Positions 7,861-16,164 of a stretch of 64,000 bases of DNA are shown in pieces. Under the pieces are notes generated by a model that worked only from the letters and a program-made list of their open reading frames with translations, was not told the DNA's origin and did not search any database. Source of the stretch: Mycolicibacterium peregrinum (GTDB lineage Bacteria; Actinomycetota; Actinomycetes; Mycobacteriales; Mycobacteriaceae); NCBI RefSeq assembly GCF_001665625.1, contig NZ_LZSY01000190.1, positions 1 through 64,000 of the forward strand. Direction: 5' to 3'. Each line of letters starts with the position of its first letter. Within the stretch, counting starts at the first letter, position 1. The position numbers and the translations under genes were made by a program.

Positions 7861-9105
7861 GTGGCCTCATCCACCGCGACAGTGCGGGACCGCTTCCAAC
7901 AGCGGTTCAAGCACTGGCGGTACGACCCGCCGTACAAGTCCGCATGCGCGGGCATGGTCATCCTGCTGATCGCGGTGCTGGTGTTGACGTGGATGCAGTT
8001 CCGCGGCGTATTCGAGGAAAAGACGCAGCTCACGGTTTTGTCCAACCGTTCCGGTCTGTCGATGGATCCGGGCTCGAAGGTCACGTTCAACGGGGTACCG
8101 ATCGGCAGGTTGACGGCCGTGGACGTGGCGGACGTCGACGGCGAGCAGCAGGCCCAACTGACGCTGGACATCAAGCCCAAATACCTCAAGCTGATCCCCG
8201 AGAACGTCACCGCCGAACTGAAGGCCACCACGGTGTTCGGCAACAAGTACATCTCGTTCGTCGCGCCGGACAATCCGTCGTCGGCACGGGTCGACCCGGC
8301 CCATCCGATTCGCGCCAAGGGCGTCACGACGGAGTTCAACACGCTGTTCGAGACGATCACCGCGATCTCCGAGCAGATCGACCCGATCAAGCTCAACGAG
8401 ACCCTGACCGCGACCGCGCAAGCTCTCGACGGCTTGGGTGACAAGTTCGGCCAGTCGATCATCAACGGCAACGACATCCTGGCCGACCTCAACCCGCGGA
8501 TGCCCCAGATCCGCCGCGACATCTCCGGCCTGGCCGACCTCGGCGAGGTCTACGCCGAGGCCGCCCCCGACCTGTTCGACGGCCTGACCAACGCCGTCAC
8601 CACCGCCCGCACCCTCAACGAGCAGCGTGGCAACCTCGACCAGGCGTTGGTGGCCGCGGTCGGCTTCGGCAACACCGGGGGCGACATCTTCGAGCGCGGC
8701 GGCCCGTACCTCGTCCGCGGCGCCCAGGACCTGCTGCCGGTCAGCGCGATGTTGGACCGCAACAGCCCGGCGCTGTACTGCATGATCCACAACTACGCCG
8801 AGGCTGCGCCGAAGTTCGCCCAGCAGACCCGTAACGGCTATGGATTCGAGCTTCAGGACTTCCTCGTCGGTGCACCCAACCCGTGGGTCTATCCGGACAA
8901 CCTGCCCCGGGTGAACGCCACCGGCGGCCCCGAAGGGCGGCCCGGCTGCTGGCAGCCGATCACCAAGGACCTGTGGCCGGCTCCCTACCTGGTCATGGAC
9001 ATCGGTGCCTCGATCGCGCCGTACAACCACTTCGAACTCGGCCAGCCGCTCGTGTCCGAGTACGTGTGGGGCCGCCAGATCGGCGAGAACACGATCAACC
9101 CGTAG
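7861..9105 (+). CDS. orphan MCE-family protein, MceA type
   Basis: The GTG start at 7861 has GGAGG at 7849-7853 and gives 414 residues. There is one N-terminal membrane helix (about 28-46), then the MCE domain beginning TQLTVLSNRSGLSMDPGSKVTFNGVPIG, followed by a helical region and the MceA-type C-terminal block with SPALYCMIHNYAEAAP. MCE proteins form hexameric lipid-conducting tunnels in the cell envelope, normally encoded as mceA-F behind two yrbE permeases. Here no yrbE or other mce gene is nearby; the flanks are an SDR and a lipoprotein gene. It may join an existing Mce complex as an alternative A subunit or be a relict; the frame is intact. Confidence 0.85.
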   Translation: MASSTATVRDRFQQRFKHWRYDPPYKSACAGMVILLIAVLVLTWMQFRGVFEEKTQLTVLSNRSGLSMDPGSKVTFNGVPIGRLTAVDVADVDGEQQAQLTLDIKPKYLKLIPENVTAELKATTVFGNKYISFVAPDNPSSARVDPAHPIRAKGVTTEFNTLFETITAISEQIDPIKLNETLTATAQALDGLGDKFGQSIINGNDILADLNPRMPQIRRDISGLADLGEVYAEAAPDLFDGLTNAVTTARTLNEQRGNLDQALVAAVGFGNTGGDIFERGGPYLVRGAQDLLPVSAMLDRNSPALYCMIHNYAEAAPKFAQQTRNGYGFELQDFLVGAPNPWVYPDNLPRVNATGGPEGRPGCWQPITKDLWPAPYLVMDIGASIAPYNHFELGQPLVSEYVWGRQIGENTINP

Positions 9106-9109
9106 CGCG

Positions 9110-9775
9110 TCAGCCGTTACGGACCTTGGTCACCTGCTCGGTGAACACCGCGTTGAGCATCTCGACATCCGGCATGACGCTGCGGCTGCTCGACTCGCCG
9201 CCCACCGCGATGCACATGACGACGATGTCACCGACCTGCGCCGTGTAGCCCTTGATCATCATCTTCATGGTCTCGCCGACGACGCCTGCGGTCGACGTCA
9301 TGTCGAAGCCGACCTGGGCATCGGCCTTGCTGGCCGGCGGTTCGAGGCGGTGCACCGCCGCTTCGGCTTTCACACCGTCCTTCTCGACGCTGAACGCCTG
9401 GCACTGGCTCAGCCATTTCTCGGTCACCGCCACCAGTCCGGAGCCCGGTTCACGGCTGAGGGTGGCGATCACCCCCGGGGTGCCCTGCCGTTCGGTGACC
9501 ATGGCGGCCACCCCGCTGGACAGCGAGGTCTTGTCCGAGGAATCGCACTCCGGAGGGTCGGCCGGGCCGGTGCCGGACTTGCCCGACTCCTCGGCCATCT
9601 TCTGGCTGACGTCCTCCACATGCCAACCGGCCGGGAAGTCACTACCGGTGACCAAGAGTCCGGTCAATGACGAGTCGACCGTCACGGTCGGTTCATCGGT
9701 GCATCCGGCCAACACCACCGTGGCGGCCAGCAGTGCCCCCGCCACTTTGCTGAGCTTCCGGGTGATTCGCTGCAT
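9110..9775 (-). CDS. secreted lipoprotein of unknown function
   Basis: A 221-residue protein with a signal peptide (MQRITRKLSKVAGALLAATVV) and lipobox LAGC at about residues 22-25, so it is probably lipid-anchored. The mature part has several Cys (PPECDSS, LSQCQAF, VVMCIAV) and alternates strands and helices, resembling mycobacterial sensor-like lipoproteins related to the PknH extracellular domain, but I cannot name a family securely. The ATG at 9775 has a TACCGT hexamer at 9782-9787, six bases upstream, and no ribosome site, suggesting a leaderless transcript. It converges on the MCE gene with 4 nt between stops. Confidence 0.7.
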   Translation of the reverse strand: MQRITRKLSKVAGALLAATVVLAGCTDEPTVTVDSSLTGLLVTGSDFPAGWHVEDVSQKMAEESGKSGTGPADPPECDSSDKTSLSSGVAAMVTERQGTPGVIATLSREPGSGLVAVTEKWLSQCQAFSVEKDGVKAEAAVHRLEPPASKADAQVGFDMTSTAGVVGETMKMMIKGYTAQVGDIVVMCIAVGGESSSRSVMPDVEMLNAVFTEQVTKVRNG

Positions 9776-9819
9776 AGCGGTACGGTAACCGGCCCACAAG
9801 GCCGCTCGGCGCACCAATT

Positions 9820-10722
9820 TCAGACGGGCCGAGTGGTCTTGACCTCCAGTTGGGCCTCGAGCTTCTCCTCGTAAGCGCCCTCGTCCCGGCCGAGCGCGAT
9901 GGTGGCGGCGGCCATCGCCCCGATTGCCACCGCGAGTACGACGGGCTCCCACCCGGTGATCGACAGGTGCTCCCCCAGCACCACGGAACCGAGGACGACG
10001 GCCACGACCGGCTCGAGCACCAGCATGGTCGGCACCGAGGTCTGCAGCGAGCCGGCGTGAAATGCCGACTGCTGCAACAGCGTCGCAACCACCCCGAGGG
10101 TCACCACGAGGTACAGGGCCGGCGTGGTCAGCACGGCGAGCACACCGTCGACTGCGATCGTGTGCATCACGATCTTGGTCAGTACGGCGACCACGCCGAA
10201 CATCACGCCCACGGCCAGTGCCAACAGCACCGCGCGGCGCCAGTTGGTGCTCCGCGTGGCGGCCAGGACACACAGGCCGACGGCCGCGGCGCACACCACG
10301 ACGACGGTGACCGTGGTGGCCACCGATACCCCATAGGTTCCGGTGCTGGCCCTGGCCAGCGCCACGAACACAGTCAGCGCGCCGGTCAGCAGCAGGGCCC
10401 ACAGCCATTCGGCGCGGCTGACCTTGCGGTGGGCCAGCCGGGCACTGAGCGGAAGCGCGAACAACAGTGCCGAAACCAGCACCGGTTGGACAAGCAGCAG
10501 CGAGCCGAATCCGAGTGCCAGCGCCTGGAACACGTACCCGGCCACCGCCGATGCGGTCCCGGCCCACCACAGCCTGCGGCGCAGCAGGGTCCGCAGCATG
10601 ACGGTGCTGACGCCCTTTTCGGGCGGAACGTCCATGGTGGCGCGCTGCCGCACCACAATGCCGACAGCCGCGAAAACCGCTGCGCACAGGGCGAACAGCA
10701 CCGCAAGACTGTTGCCGAGCAA
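9820..10722 (-). CDS. DMT-superfamily (EamA-like) membrane transporter
   Basis: The 300-residue protein is almost entirely hydrophobic, with nine or ten predicted helices in two repeats and a short charged tail, the drug/metabolite transporter layout. The paired motif near 230-265 (LQTSVPTMLVLEPVVAVVLG then LGEHLS) matches the EamA repeat signature. The start is TTG 10722, because an in-frame TGA lies three codons upstream and no ATG or GTG is available earlier. It stands 44 nt upstream of the lipoprotein gene on the same strand. Substrate is unknown. Confidence 0.75.
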   Translation of the reverse strand: MLGNSLAVLFALCAAVFAAVGIVVRQRATMDVPPEKGVSTVMLRTLLRRRLWWAGTASAVAGYVFQALALGFGSLLLVQPVLVSALLFALPLSARLAHRKVSRAEWLWALLLTGALTVFVALARASTGTYGVSVATTVTVVVVCAAAVGLCVLAATRSTNWRRAVLLALAVGVMFGVVAVLTKIVMHTIAVDGVLAVLTTPALYLVVTLGVVATLLQQSAFHAGSLQTSVPTMLVLEPVVAVVLGSVVLGEHLSITGWEPVVLAVAIGAMAAATIALGRDEGAYEEKLEAQLEVKTTRPV

Positions 10723-10822
10723 GCCTCGTCAACCCCTCCCGGGCCGATGTGTCGACCTCTCGAGAAGAGAAGGCCAGTGCCCTTCAACCGTAGAGCGCGG
10801 ACGCGCTGCGCGCTGCTCCGGG

Positions 10823-11110
10823 CTAGACGACCTGCAGATGCCGCTTCGGGGGCTCGTCGGCAGAGTCTGTGGGAGCGGTCGGCGGGGCGGGAGCGATCTT
10901 GTCGTTGACGCTGGCCACGGCCAGGTCGACGCGGTTCACCGCGTTGTCGCACATGTCGCGGACCCGGCCGCTGGCGGTCTCGACCTCGTCGGCGGCACTG
11001 CGCAGGTAGGCCCTGAGATTGATCCGGAGCCGCTCACCGGCCCGGCGTGCCCGCAGCCGTACCCGGTCGTCGACCTCGACGGTCACGTAGGGCAACAACC
11101 GAAACCTCAT
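10823..11110 (-). CDS. small hypothetical protein
   Basis: A 95-residue basic protein starting MRFRLLPYVTVEVDDRVRLRARRAG. ATG 11110 has GAGG eight bases upstream, which favours it over a longer form beginning at 11158. The body is a single helix-rich segment; the tail is Pro/Ala-rich (APAPPTAPTDSADEPP). No signal peptide or membrane helix is seen. I do not recognise a family. It stands alone between the transporter and the phosphatase, all on the minus strand with gaps of about 100-130 nt. Confidence 0.5.
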   Translation of the reverse strand: MRFRLLPYVTVEVDDRVRLRARRAGERLRINLRAYLRSAADEVETASGRVRDMCDNAVNRVDLAVASVNDKIAPAPPTAPTDSADEPPKRHLQVV

Positions 11111-11242
11111 GACAGAAACCTCATAGCCGCGCTCCCATCTCCGCTTGCCTTGGCACACAGTAACCGCGCCCGGCCGGTGTTCGAGCCAGACGTGATCGGC
11201 GCCGCATTCCGCCAGTTTATGGCGGGTAGATCACTTCGGCAG

Positions 11243-11950
11243 CTAGCTTCCCGCGCCGTCCCAGTCGGTCAGGGTCCAGCCGTCGGTCGGATTGCCCTTG
11301 ATGACGACGTATCCGGTGTTGTCGAGCGGGTGCTGCATCAGCAGCTGAGGATTGGGGTTGCGGACGTTCATCTGCACCCACAACATGATCGCGGCGCCGT
11401 GCGAGTACGCGACCGGATCGTCGTCGCCGCTGTCGTAGATCTGCTGCACCGCCCCGTCGAACCGGGCGTCGAACTCGTTGCCGTCGATCGAGCCGGGGAT
11501 CCGGGCGGTCCGGTCACCACGCAGCCACTGCTCGGGGGCGGTGAAGTACGTCTGGACCGCGCTCGCCTCGGGCTGGCCCTCGTAGATGCCTGCCTCGACT
11601 TCGTGGAGCCCGGGCAGCACGGTGATCGACTCGTGCAGGGTGTCGGCCATCGGCTGTGCGGTCTGTTGGGTGCGGATCATGGTCGAGGCGAAGATGCCGT
11701 CATAGTGGTTCGGCGCCAGGCGTCCTGCGCTGGCGACGGCTTGCTGCCGGCCCAGGTCGGTCAGCGGCGGCCCCGGCGTGGAGCTGTCGATGAGGCCGGA
11801 GGCGTTCCCGGCAGACTGGGCGTGCCGGACGAAGGTCAGGGTGATGGAGCGGTAGCCGCCCGCCGCCGCGGCCGGCGCCAGCAGCGTGGCGAGGACAAGA
11901 ACGACGGCGGCTGACAGCGGGAGTGCTCGTAGTTTTCGCACACCGGCCAT
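11243..11950 (-). CDS. secreted histidine phosphatase family protein
   Basis: A 235-residue protein with an N-terminal signal peptide ending around LAPAAAAGG, so it acts outside the cytoplasm. The phosphoglycerate mutase/acid phosphatase core follows: FVRHAQSAGN with the catalytic RH pair near residue 42, LTDLGRQQA, an acidic HEVEAG, and a second catalytic His in YSHGAAI. GGAGG seven bases before ATG 11950 fixes the start. It is divergent from the methyltransferase at 11980 with only 29 nt between the starts, so the two promoters must interleave. The substrate is likely a phosphate ester in the envelope (inference). Confidence 0.85.
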   Translation of the reverse strand: MAGVRKLRALPLSAAVVLVLATLLAPAAAAGGYRSITLTFVRHAQSAGNASGLIDSSTPGPPLTDLGRQQAVASAGRLAPNHYDGIFASTMIRTQQTAQPMADTLHESITVLPGLHEVEAGIYEGQPEASAVQTYFTAPEQWLRGDRTARIPGSIDGNEFDARFDGAVQQIYDSGDDDPVAYSHGAAIMLWVQMNVRNPNPQLLMQHPLDNTGYVVIKGNPTDGWTLTDWDGAGS

Positions 11951-11979
11951 AATTCACCCTCCGGCGTAGGTTCGTCAGG

Positions 11980-12642
11980 GTGACTACCACTCTCGATGAC
12001 GCCCGCGTCGCGGACGCGCTGGACCGGATGTACGCCGCCTCCGACGAGCAGTTCAAGAAGATGCGCGAGGGCGGGTCGGGCCGGTTCGCCGATCTGTCCG
12101 GTGCTTCCGCCCAGGAACGTGCGGATGCGCTCTCCGACATCTACATGCCGGTGACGCGAGAGGCCGGCCGGTTGCTCTACTCCCTGGTTCGGGCCACCAG
12201 GCCCGCGCTCGTGGTCGAGTTCGGGATGTCGTTCGGTCTCTCGGCGCTGCACCTGGCATCGGCAGTGCGCGACAACGGAACCGGTCGGGTCTTCACCACC
12301 GAGCTCAGTGCCGCGAAGATCGCCGCGGCCAAGCAGACCTTCGCCGAGAGCGGCCTCGACGACGTCATCACCGTGCTGGAGGGCGATGCGCTCGAGACGC
12401 TCAAGACGCTGACGGGTGACATCGGCTTCGTCTTGCTCGACGGCTGGAAGGAGCTCTATCTGCCGGTGCTCAAGCTCCTCGAGCCCCAGCTCGCCACGGG
12501 GGCACTGCTGGTCGCGGACAACACGTCGATGGCTGACACCCAGCCGTATCTGGACCACGTCCGCGAGCCCGCCAACGGGTACGTCAGCGTGAACTTCCTG
12601 GCCCGCGACAGCGACAGCATGGAGCTCAGCTGCCGCACTTAG
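11980..12642 (+). CDS. class I SAM-dependent O-methyltransferase
   Basis: A 220-residue methyltransferase. The SAM loop reads VVEFGMSFGLSALHLA (E/DxGxxxG type), the acidic strand end is TTEL, and the Asp-containing motif IGFVLLDGWKELYLP is the metal/substrate loop of Methyltransf_3-type O-methyltransferases. GTG 11980 has TAGGTT at 11967-11972, seven bases upstream, and no Shine-Dalgarno, so the transcript is probably leaderless. Acceptor unknown; many relatives act on catechols or small phenolics. Confidence 0.85.
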   Translation: MTTTLDDARVADALDRMYAASDEQFKKMREGGSGRFADLSGASAQERADALSDIYMPVTREAGRLLYSLVRATRPALVVEFGMSFGLSALHLASAVRDNGTGRVFTTELSAAKIAAAKQTFAESGLDDVITVLEGDALETLKTLTGDIGFVLLDGWKELYLPVLKLLEPQLATGALLVADNTSMADTQPYLDHVREPANGYVSVNFLARDSDSMELSCRT

Positions 12643-12669
12643 CCGGTTCGGCCGGGCTACGGTGCTGAC

Positions 12670-13488
12670 ATGGTGGATTTCGCGCTGCGGTCATGCGGGC
12701 TGCGCGGTCACGCCACGTTTGCCCCGGACGAACCGGAACTACGCGACCGGTTGCGCGTAGACACCCCTGTCGGCGAGGCGTGGCGTTGTCTGCGGTGCGA
12801 GACGTTCGTGGTCGGCCCTCCTCGCGGTCACGGGCCCGCCGACACCGCACCGGAGATCCCCCGCGGCCGGCTGCTGCGAGACCGCACCATCATGCGACTG
12901 CTCGCCGCCGAGCGGGCGGTGCGCGGGATCGTGTTCACGCTGCTGGCAGTGGGCATCCTCAAGGTCCGCGCATCCCGCAGTGAGCTACAGGACGCGTTCG
13001 ACAAGGATATTCCGCTGATGCGGCCGCTGGCCGACCAAATCGGTTGGAACATCGACGATTCCAAGATCGTGCGGCACATCGGCGAGGCGTTCACCTTGTC
13101 GTCGACCACCCTGCTGTGGATCGCCCTCGGTGTCGCCGCCTATGCCCTGGTCGAGTTCACCGAGGCCGCCGGCCTGTGGCTGATGAAGCGATGGGGCGAG
13201 TACTTCGCGGTGATCGCCACCGGCGTCTTCCTGCCGCTCGAAATCTACGAGCTCACCGAGAAGGTGACCGCCCTGCGTCTCGGCGCACTCGTGATCAACC
13301 TGGCCGCAGTGGTCTGGTTGCTCTGGAGCAAGAGGCTTTTCGGGATCAACGGTGGCGGCGAGGCGTACCGCACCGAGCATCACACCGAGAGCCTGCTCAG
13401 TGTCGAACGGGCCGGGTTGGCCACGCCTGATGCTCCTCACGCGAGCGGTTCCGATACGCCGACGGCGTCTGACCACAAAACTGAGTGA
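12670..13488 (+). CDS. DUF2127 membrane protein
   Basis: A 272-residue protein. The N-terminus has CGLRGH and a later WRCLRCETFV, a possible metal-binding pair of Cys motifs. The DUF2127 core begins LLAAERAVRGIVFTLLAVGILK and contains four hydrophobic segments, with the family's EFTEAAGLWLMKRWGEYFAVIAT. The C-terminal 40 residues are polar. TACGGT at 12658-12663, six bases before ATG, suggests leaderless expression. The last 92 nt overlap the 3' end of the convergent AraC gene. Confidence 0.85.
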   Translation: MVDFALRSCGLRGHATFAPDEPELRDRLRVDTPVGEAWRCLRCETFVVGPPRGHGPADTAPEIPRGRLLRDRTIMRLLAAERAVRGIVFTLLAVGILKVRASRSELQDAFDKDIPLMRPLADQIGWNIDDSKIVRHIGEAFTLSSTTLLWIALGVAAYALVEFTEAAGLWLMKRWGEYFAVIATGVFLPLEIYELTEKVTALRLGALVINLAAVVWLLWSKRLFGINGGGEAYRTEHHTESLLSVERAGLATPDAPHASGSDTPTASDHKTE

Positions 13489-14215
13489 AGCACCGGGTGA
13501 ACGAGCTGAGATTCTCGAACCCCACCGCCGTCGCGGTCGCCTGCACCGACTGATCGGGCCCGGCCAGCAATGCCATGGCCCGCAGCATCCGAGCATGCAG
13601 AAGATATGTCCGCCAAGAGATTCCGATCGTGTCGGCGAACAAGCGGCGCAACGTCCGTTCGGACACCGCCACCGCCCGGCTGACGTCCTCGGCGGTCACC
13701 GAGGCGAGGTGTTCCTTGGTGTACGCCAACGCGGCAGCGACGATCGGATGATCGGTGGTCGGCAGGCTCAGCGGCGCTTCGTGATCGAGCGCCTCGACGA
13801 CGAGGTTGGCCAACGTTCGGAAAAACGTGTCGGATGTGTCATCGCCATGGGCCCGGTCCACCGGCCAGCGCAACCCGTAGATCATCATCTCGCGGATCAG
13901 CGGGGACACGGCGATGATCCGAGCCCGGTCGCCGCCATCGGCGATCATCTCCGCATCGAACATCACCGCGACGGTCTTGACATCGGGGTTCATCACGGCC
14001 TGGTGTTGCAGGCCGGCGGGAATCCACGCGGCCTGCTGCGGCGGAAGGAGATAGTGCGCGGCGTCCGTCTCGACCTCGACCACACCGTGCAGCGCGTACT
14101 CGATCTGGTGCACCTCGTGGGAGTGCCAGCCGGTGATCAGCCCGTCGCCTTGGTAGAGGTAGCTGCCGGCCAGCGCATGTCCGCCACGGCGCAGTTCGAT
14201 GACCGGCCTCGACAT
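13397..14215 (-). CDS. AraC family transcriptional regulator with cupin-type sensor domain
   Basis: Starting at ATG 14215 the protein has 272 residues. The N-terminal cupin-like half reads GWHSHEVHQIEYALHGVVEVET, with His residues that could bind an effector or metal. The C-terminal half holds the double helix-turn-helix: TAEDVSRAVAVSERTLRRLF and then VQATATAVGFENLSSFTRCF, ending QTPSAYR. It is divergent from the amidohydrolase at 14289; the 73-nt gap has a dyad at 14255-14269, so it probably controls that gene and itself. Its 3' end overlaps the DUF2127 gene. Confidence 0.9.
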   Translation of the reverse strand: MSRPVIELRRGGHALAGSYLYQGDGLITGWHSHEVHQIEYALHGVVEVETDAAHYLLPPQQAAWIPAGLQHQAVMNPDVKTVAVMFDAEMIADGGDRARIIAVSPLIREMMIYGLRWPVDRAHGDDTSDTFFRTLANLVVEALDHEAPLSLPTTDHPIVAAALAYTKEHLASVTAEDVSRAVAVSERTLRRLFADTIGISWRTYLLHARMLRAMALLAGPDQSVQATATAVGFENLSSFTRCFTQFCGQTPSAYRNRSREEHQAWPTRPVRH

Positions 14216-14254
14216 GTTGGCCGGTTCAGTCAAACCTCTGTCCGAAAGTGCAGA

Positions 14255-14269
14255 GACGGTCACACCGTC
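14255..14269. promoter_or_regulatory. dyad GACGGT-CAC-ACCGTC, candidate regulator site
   Basis: Perfect 6-bp arms around a 3-bp centre, between the divergent AraC and amidohydrolase genes. It lies 20 bp upstream of the amidohydrolase start. AraC proteins usually bind direct repeats, so a different factor is possible. Confidence 0.4.
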
Positions 14270-14288
14270 CGAGGGTACTAGTTGATCT

Positions 14289-15551
14289 ATGCAGACCGAC
14301 GACCTGATCCTCATCAGCATCGACGACCACGTCGTCGAGCCTCCCGACATGTTCCTCAACCATGTCCCGGCGAAGTACAAGCCCGAGGCACCCATCGTCG
14401 TCACCGACGACAAGGGCGTCGACCAGTGGATGTACCAGGGCCGCCCGCAGGGTGTGTCCGGTCTCAACGCGGTGGTGTCCTGGCCGGCCGAAGAGTGGGG
14501 CCGTGATCCGGCCGGCTTCGCCGAGATGCGGCCGGGCGTCTACGACGTCCACGAGCGGGTCCGCGACATGGACCGCAACGGCATCCTGGCCTCGATGTGC
14601 TTCCCGACCTTCACCGGGTTCTCCGCGCGTCACCTCAACATGACCCGTGAGGACGTCACGCTGGTGATGGTGTCGGCCTACAACGACTGGCACATCGACG
14701 AGTGGGCCGGTTCGGCGCCCGGGCGCTTCATCCCGATCGCGATCCTGCCGACGTGGACTCCCGAGGGGATGTGCGCCGAGATCCGCCGCGTGGCCGCCAA
14801 GGGTTGCCGCGCGGTGACGATGCCCGAACTGCCCCACCTCGAGGGTCTGCCGAGCTACCACGACGAGGAGTACTGGGGCCCGGTGTTCCGCACCCTGTCG
14901 GAGGAGAACGTGGTGATGTGCCTGCACATCGGCACGGGCTTCGGGGCGATCAGCATGGCGCCCAACGCGCCGATCGACAACCTGATCATCCTTGCCACCC
15001 AGGTCTCGGCGATGTGTGCCCAGGACCTGCTGTGGGGACCGGCGATGCGCAACTACCCCGACCTCAAGTTCGCCTTCTCCGAGGGCGGAATCGGTTGGAT
15101 TCCTTTCTATCTCGATCGCAGCGACCGCCACTACACCAACCAGAAGTGGCTGCGCCGCGACTTCGGCGACAAGCTGCCGTCAGACGTGTTCCGCGAGCAC
15201 TCACTGGCCTGCTACGTCACCGACAAGACCTCACTCAAGCTGCGCCATGAGATCGGTATCGACAACATCGCGTGGGAGTGCGACTACCCGCACAGCGATT
15301 GCTTCTGGCCCGATGCCCCCGAGCAGGTGCTGGCCGAGCTGAATGCCGCCGGCGCAAGCGATTCCGACATCAACAAGATCACCTGGGAGAACTCGGCACG
15401 GTTCTTCGGCTGGGATCCGTTCGCGCTGACCCCGCGCGATCAGGCCACCGTCGGCGCACTACGCGCCAAGGCCACTGACGTCGACACCTCGATCCGTCCG
15501 CGCGCGGAGTGGGCCCGCCTCTACGAGCAGAAGCAGCTCACCAAGGCCTGA
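14289..15551 (+). CDS. amidohydrolase family protein (Amidohydro_2, ACMSD-like)
   Basis: A 420-residue metal-dependent hydrolase or decarboxylase. The N-terminal strand ISIDDHVVEPPDMF carries the first metal site as DxH in place of HxH. Later come CLHIGTGFG with the barrel His, FSEGGIGWIPFYLDR, and ECDYPHSDCFWP with the conserved Asp-x(3)-Asp metal/catalytic region. This pattern is that of large mycobacterial ACMSD-like amidohydrolases in catabolic clusters. No ribosome site precedes the ATG. It is the probable target of the divergent AraC regulator. Confidence 0.85.
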   Translation: MQTDDLILISIDDHVVEPPDMFLNHVPAKYKPEAPIVVTDDKGVDQWMYQGRPQGVSGLNAVVSWPAEEWGRDPAGFAEMRPGVYDVHERVRDMDRNGILASMCFPTFTGFSARHLNMTREDVTLVMVSAYNDWHIDEWAGSAPGRFIPIAILPTWTPEGMCAEIRRVAAKGCRAVTMPELPHLEGLPSYHDEEYWGPVFRTLSEENVVMCLHIGTGFGAISMAPNAPIDNLIILATQVSAMCAQDLLWGPAMRNYPDLKFAFSEGGIGWIPFYLDRSDRHYTNQKWLRRDFGDKLPSDVFREHSLACYVTDKTSLKLRHEIGIDNIAWECDYPHSDCFWPDAPEQVLAELNAAGASDSDINKITWENSARFFGWDPFALTPRDQATVGALRAKATDVDTSIRPRAEWARLYEQKQLTKA

Positions 15552-15566
15552 GTCGTTCGATCTGCC

Positions 15567-15627
15567 GTTGGCTCTGCGGTGAGGGCGCGAAAGTTCGAGT
15601 AACGAACGCCTTCACCGCAGACCCAAC
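15567..15627. terminator. long hairpin at a convergent junction, probable bidirectional terminator
   Basis: Arms 15567-15587 and 15607-15627 are 21 nt each and pair at 19 positions; the loop is 19 nt. It fills the gap between the stops of the amidohydrolase (+) and the unknown gene (-). No T-tract follows in either direction, as is common for mycobacterial terminators. Confidence 0.65.
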
Positions 15628-15672
15628 GTTTGGTGCTCGGGAGCGCACCATCCGGGATTCGGGAAGTGAGCC

Positions 15673-16164
15673 TCACGCGTGCAAGGTGACGCCGCGGCCC
15701 TTGGCGTTCATCGAGGTGAAGGCCTCCGAGATCGCGATCTCGCCAGCCGGAAGGTGGGCCGCGACGACCGCCTGGGATTTGAATGCCACTGCGGCGGCGC
15801 TCAAGCTGTGTCCGAATACGTGGTTCTGGTCCGGGGATTCACCCCAGACCAGAATCTCGGCACACCCGGCGGGAAGCTGTCGGCCGTCATCCGAGATCAC
15901 CTGGGCATAGGCATCGGGTCCCATGACCAGGACGCACCGCTCCTCGTCCGGTAGGCCCGGTGCTCCCCCCGCATCGACCAACTCGGCACCGAGGATCTGC
16001 ACCGGCCGAACGTCGACCGCATCGGACAGCGCCACGCTGACCCGCCAACCACTCATCGTCCGGTCGACGATCAGTCCCCCGGCGTTGACAGCCAGTTCCG
16101 CGGCGTCCCGTGCCACCACGTGCATACGGTATCCGACTGCACCGCCGCCCTTTTCGCCCTTCAT
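15673..16164 (-). CDS. hypothetical protein co-translated with cytochrome P450
   Basis: A 163-residue protein. ATG 16164 overlaps the P450 stop as ATGA, which decides the start over a longer frame. The N-terminus is glycine/lysine-rich (MKGEKGGG) and leads to GYRMHVVARDAAELAVNAGGLIVDRTM and GWRVSVALSDAVDVRPVQILGAE, an alternating alpha/beta protein without membrane helices. I do not recognise the family. A segment near residue 85 (CVLVMGPDAYAQ) could be part of a binding pocket. Coupling to the P450 suggests a function with it, for example a substrate carrier or regulator, but this is inference from position only. Confidence 0.55.
   Translation of the reverse strand: MKGEKGGGAVGYRMHVVARDAAELAVNAGGLIVDRTMSGWRVSVALSDAVDVRPVQILGAELVDAGGAPGLPDEERCVLVMGPDAYAQVISDDGRQLPAGCAEILVWGESPDQNHVFGHSLSAAAVAFKSQAVVAAHLPAGEIAISEAFTSMNAKGRGVTLHA

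Noticed and set aside
11180..11200. GTTCGAGCC resembling a tRNA T-loop
   Set aside because: No acceptor stem, D-arm or anticodon arm can be drawn around it.
14276..14282. TACTAGT as leaderless -10 for the amidohydrolase
   Set aside because: It does not fit TAnnnT at the 6-7 nt offset used for the other genes.
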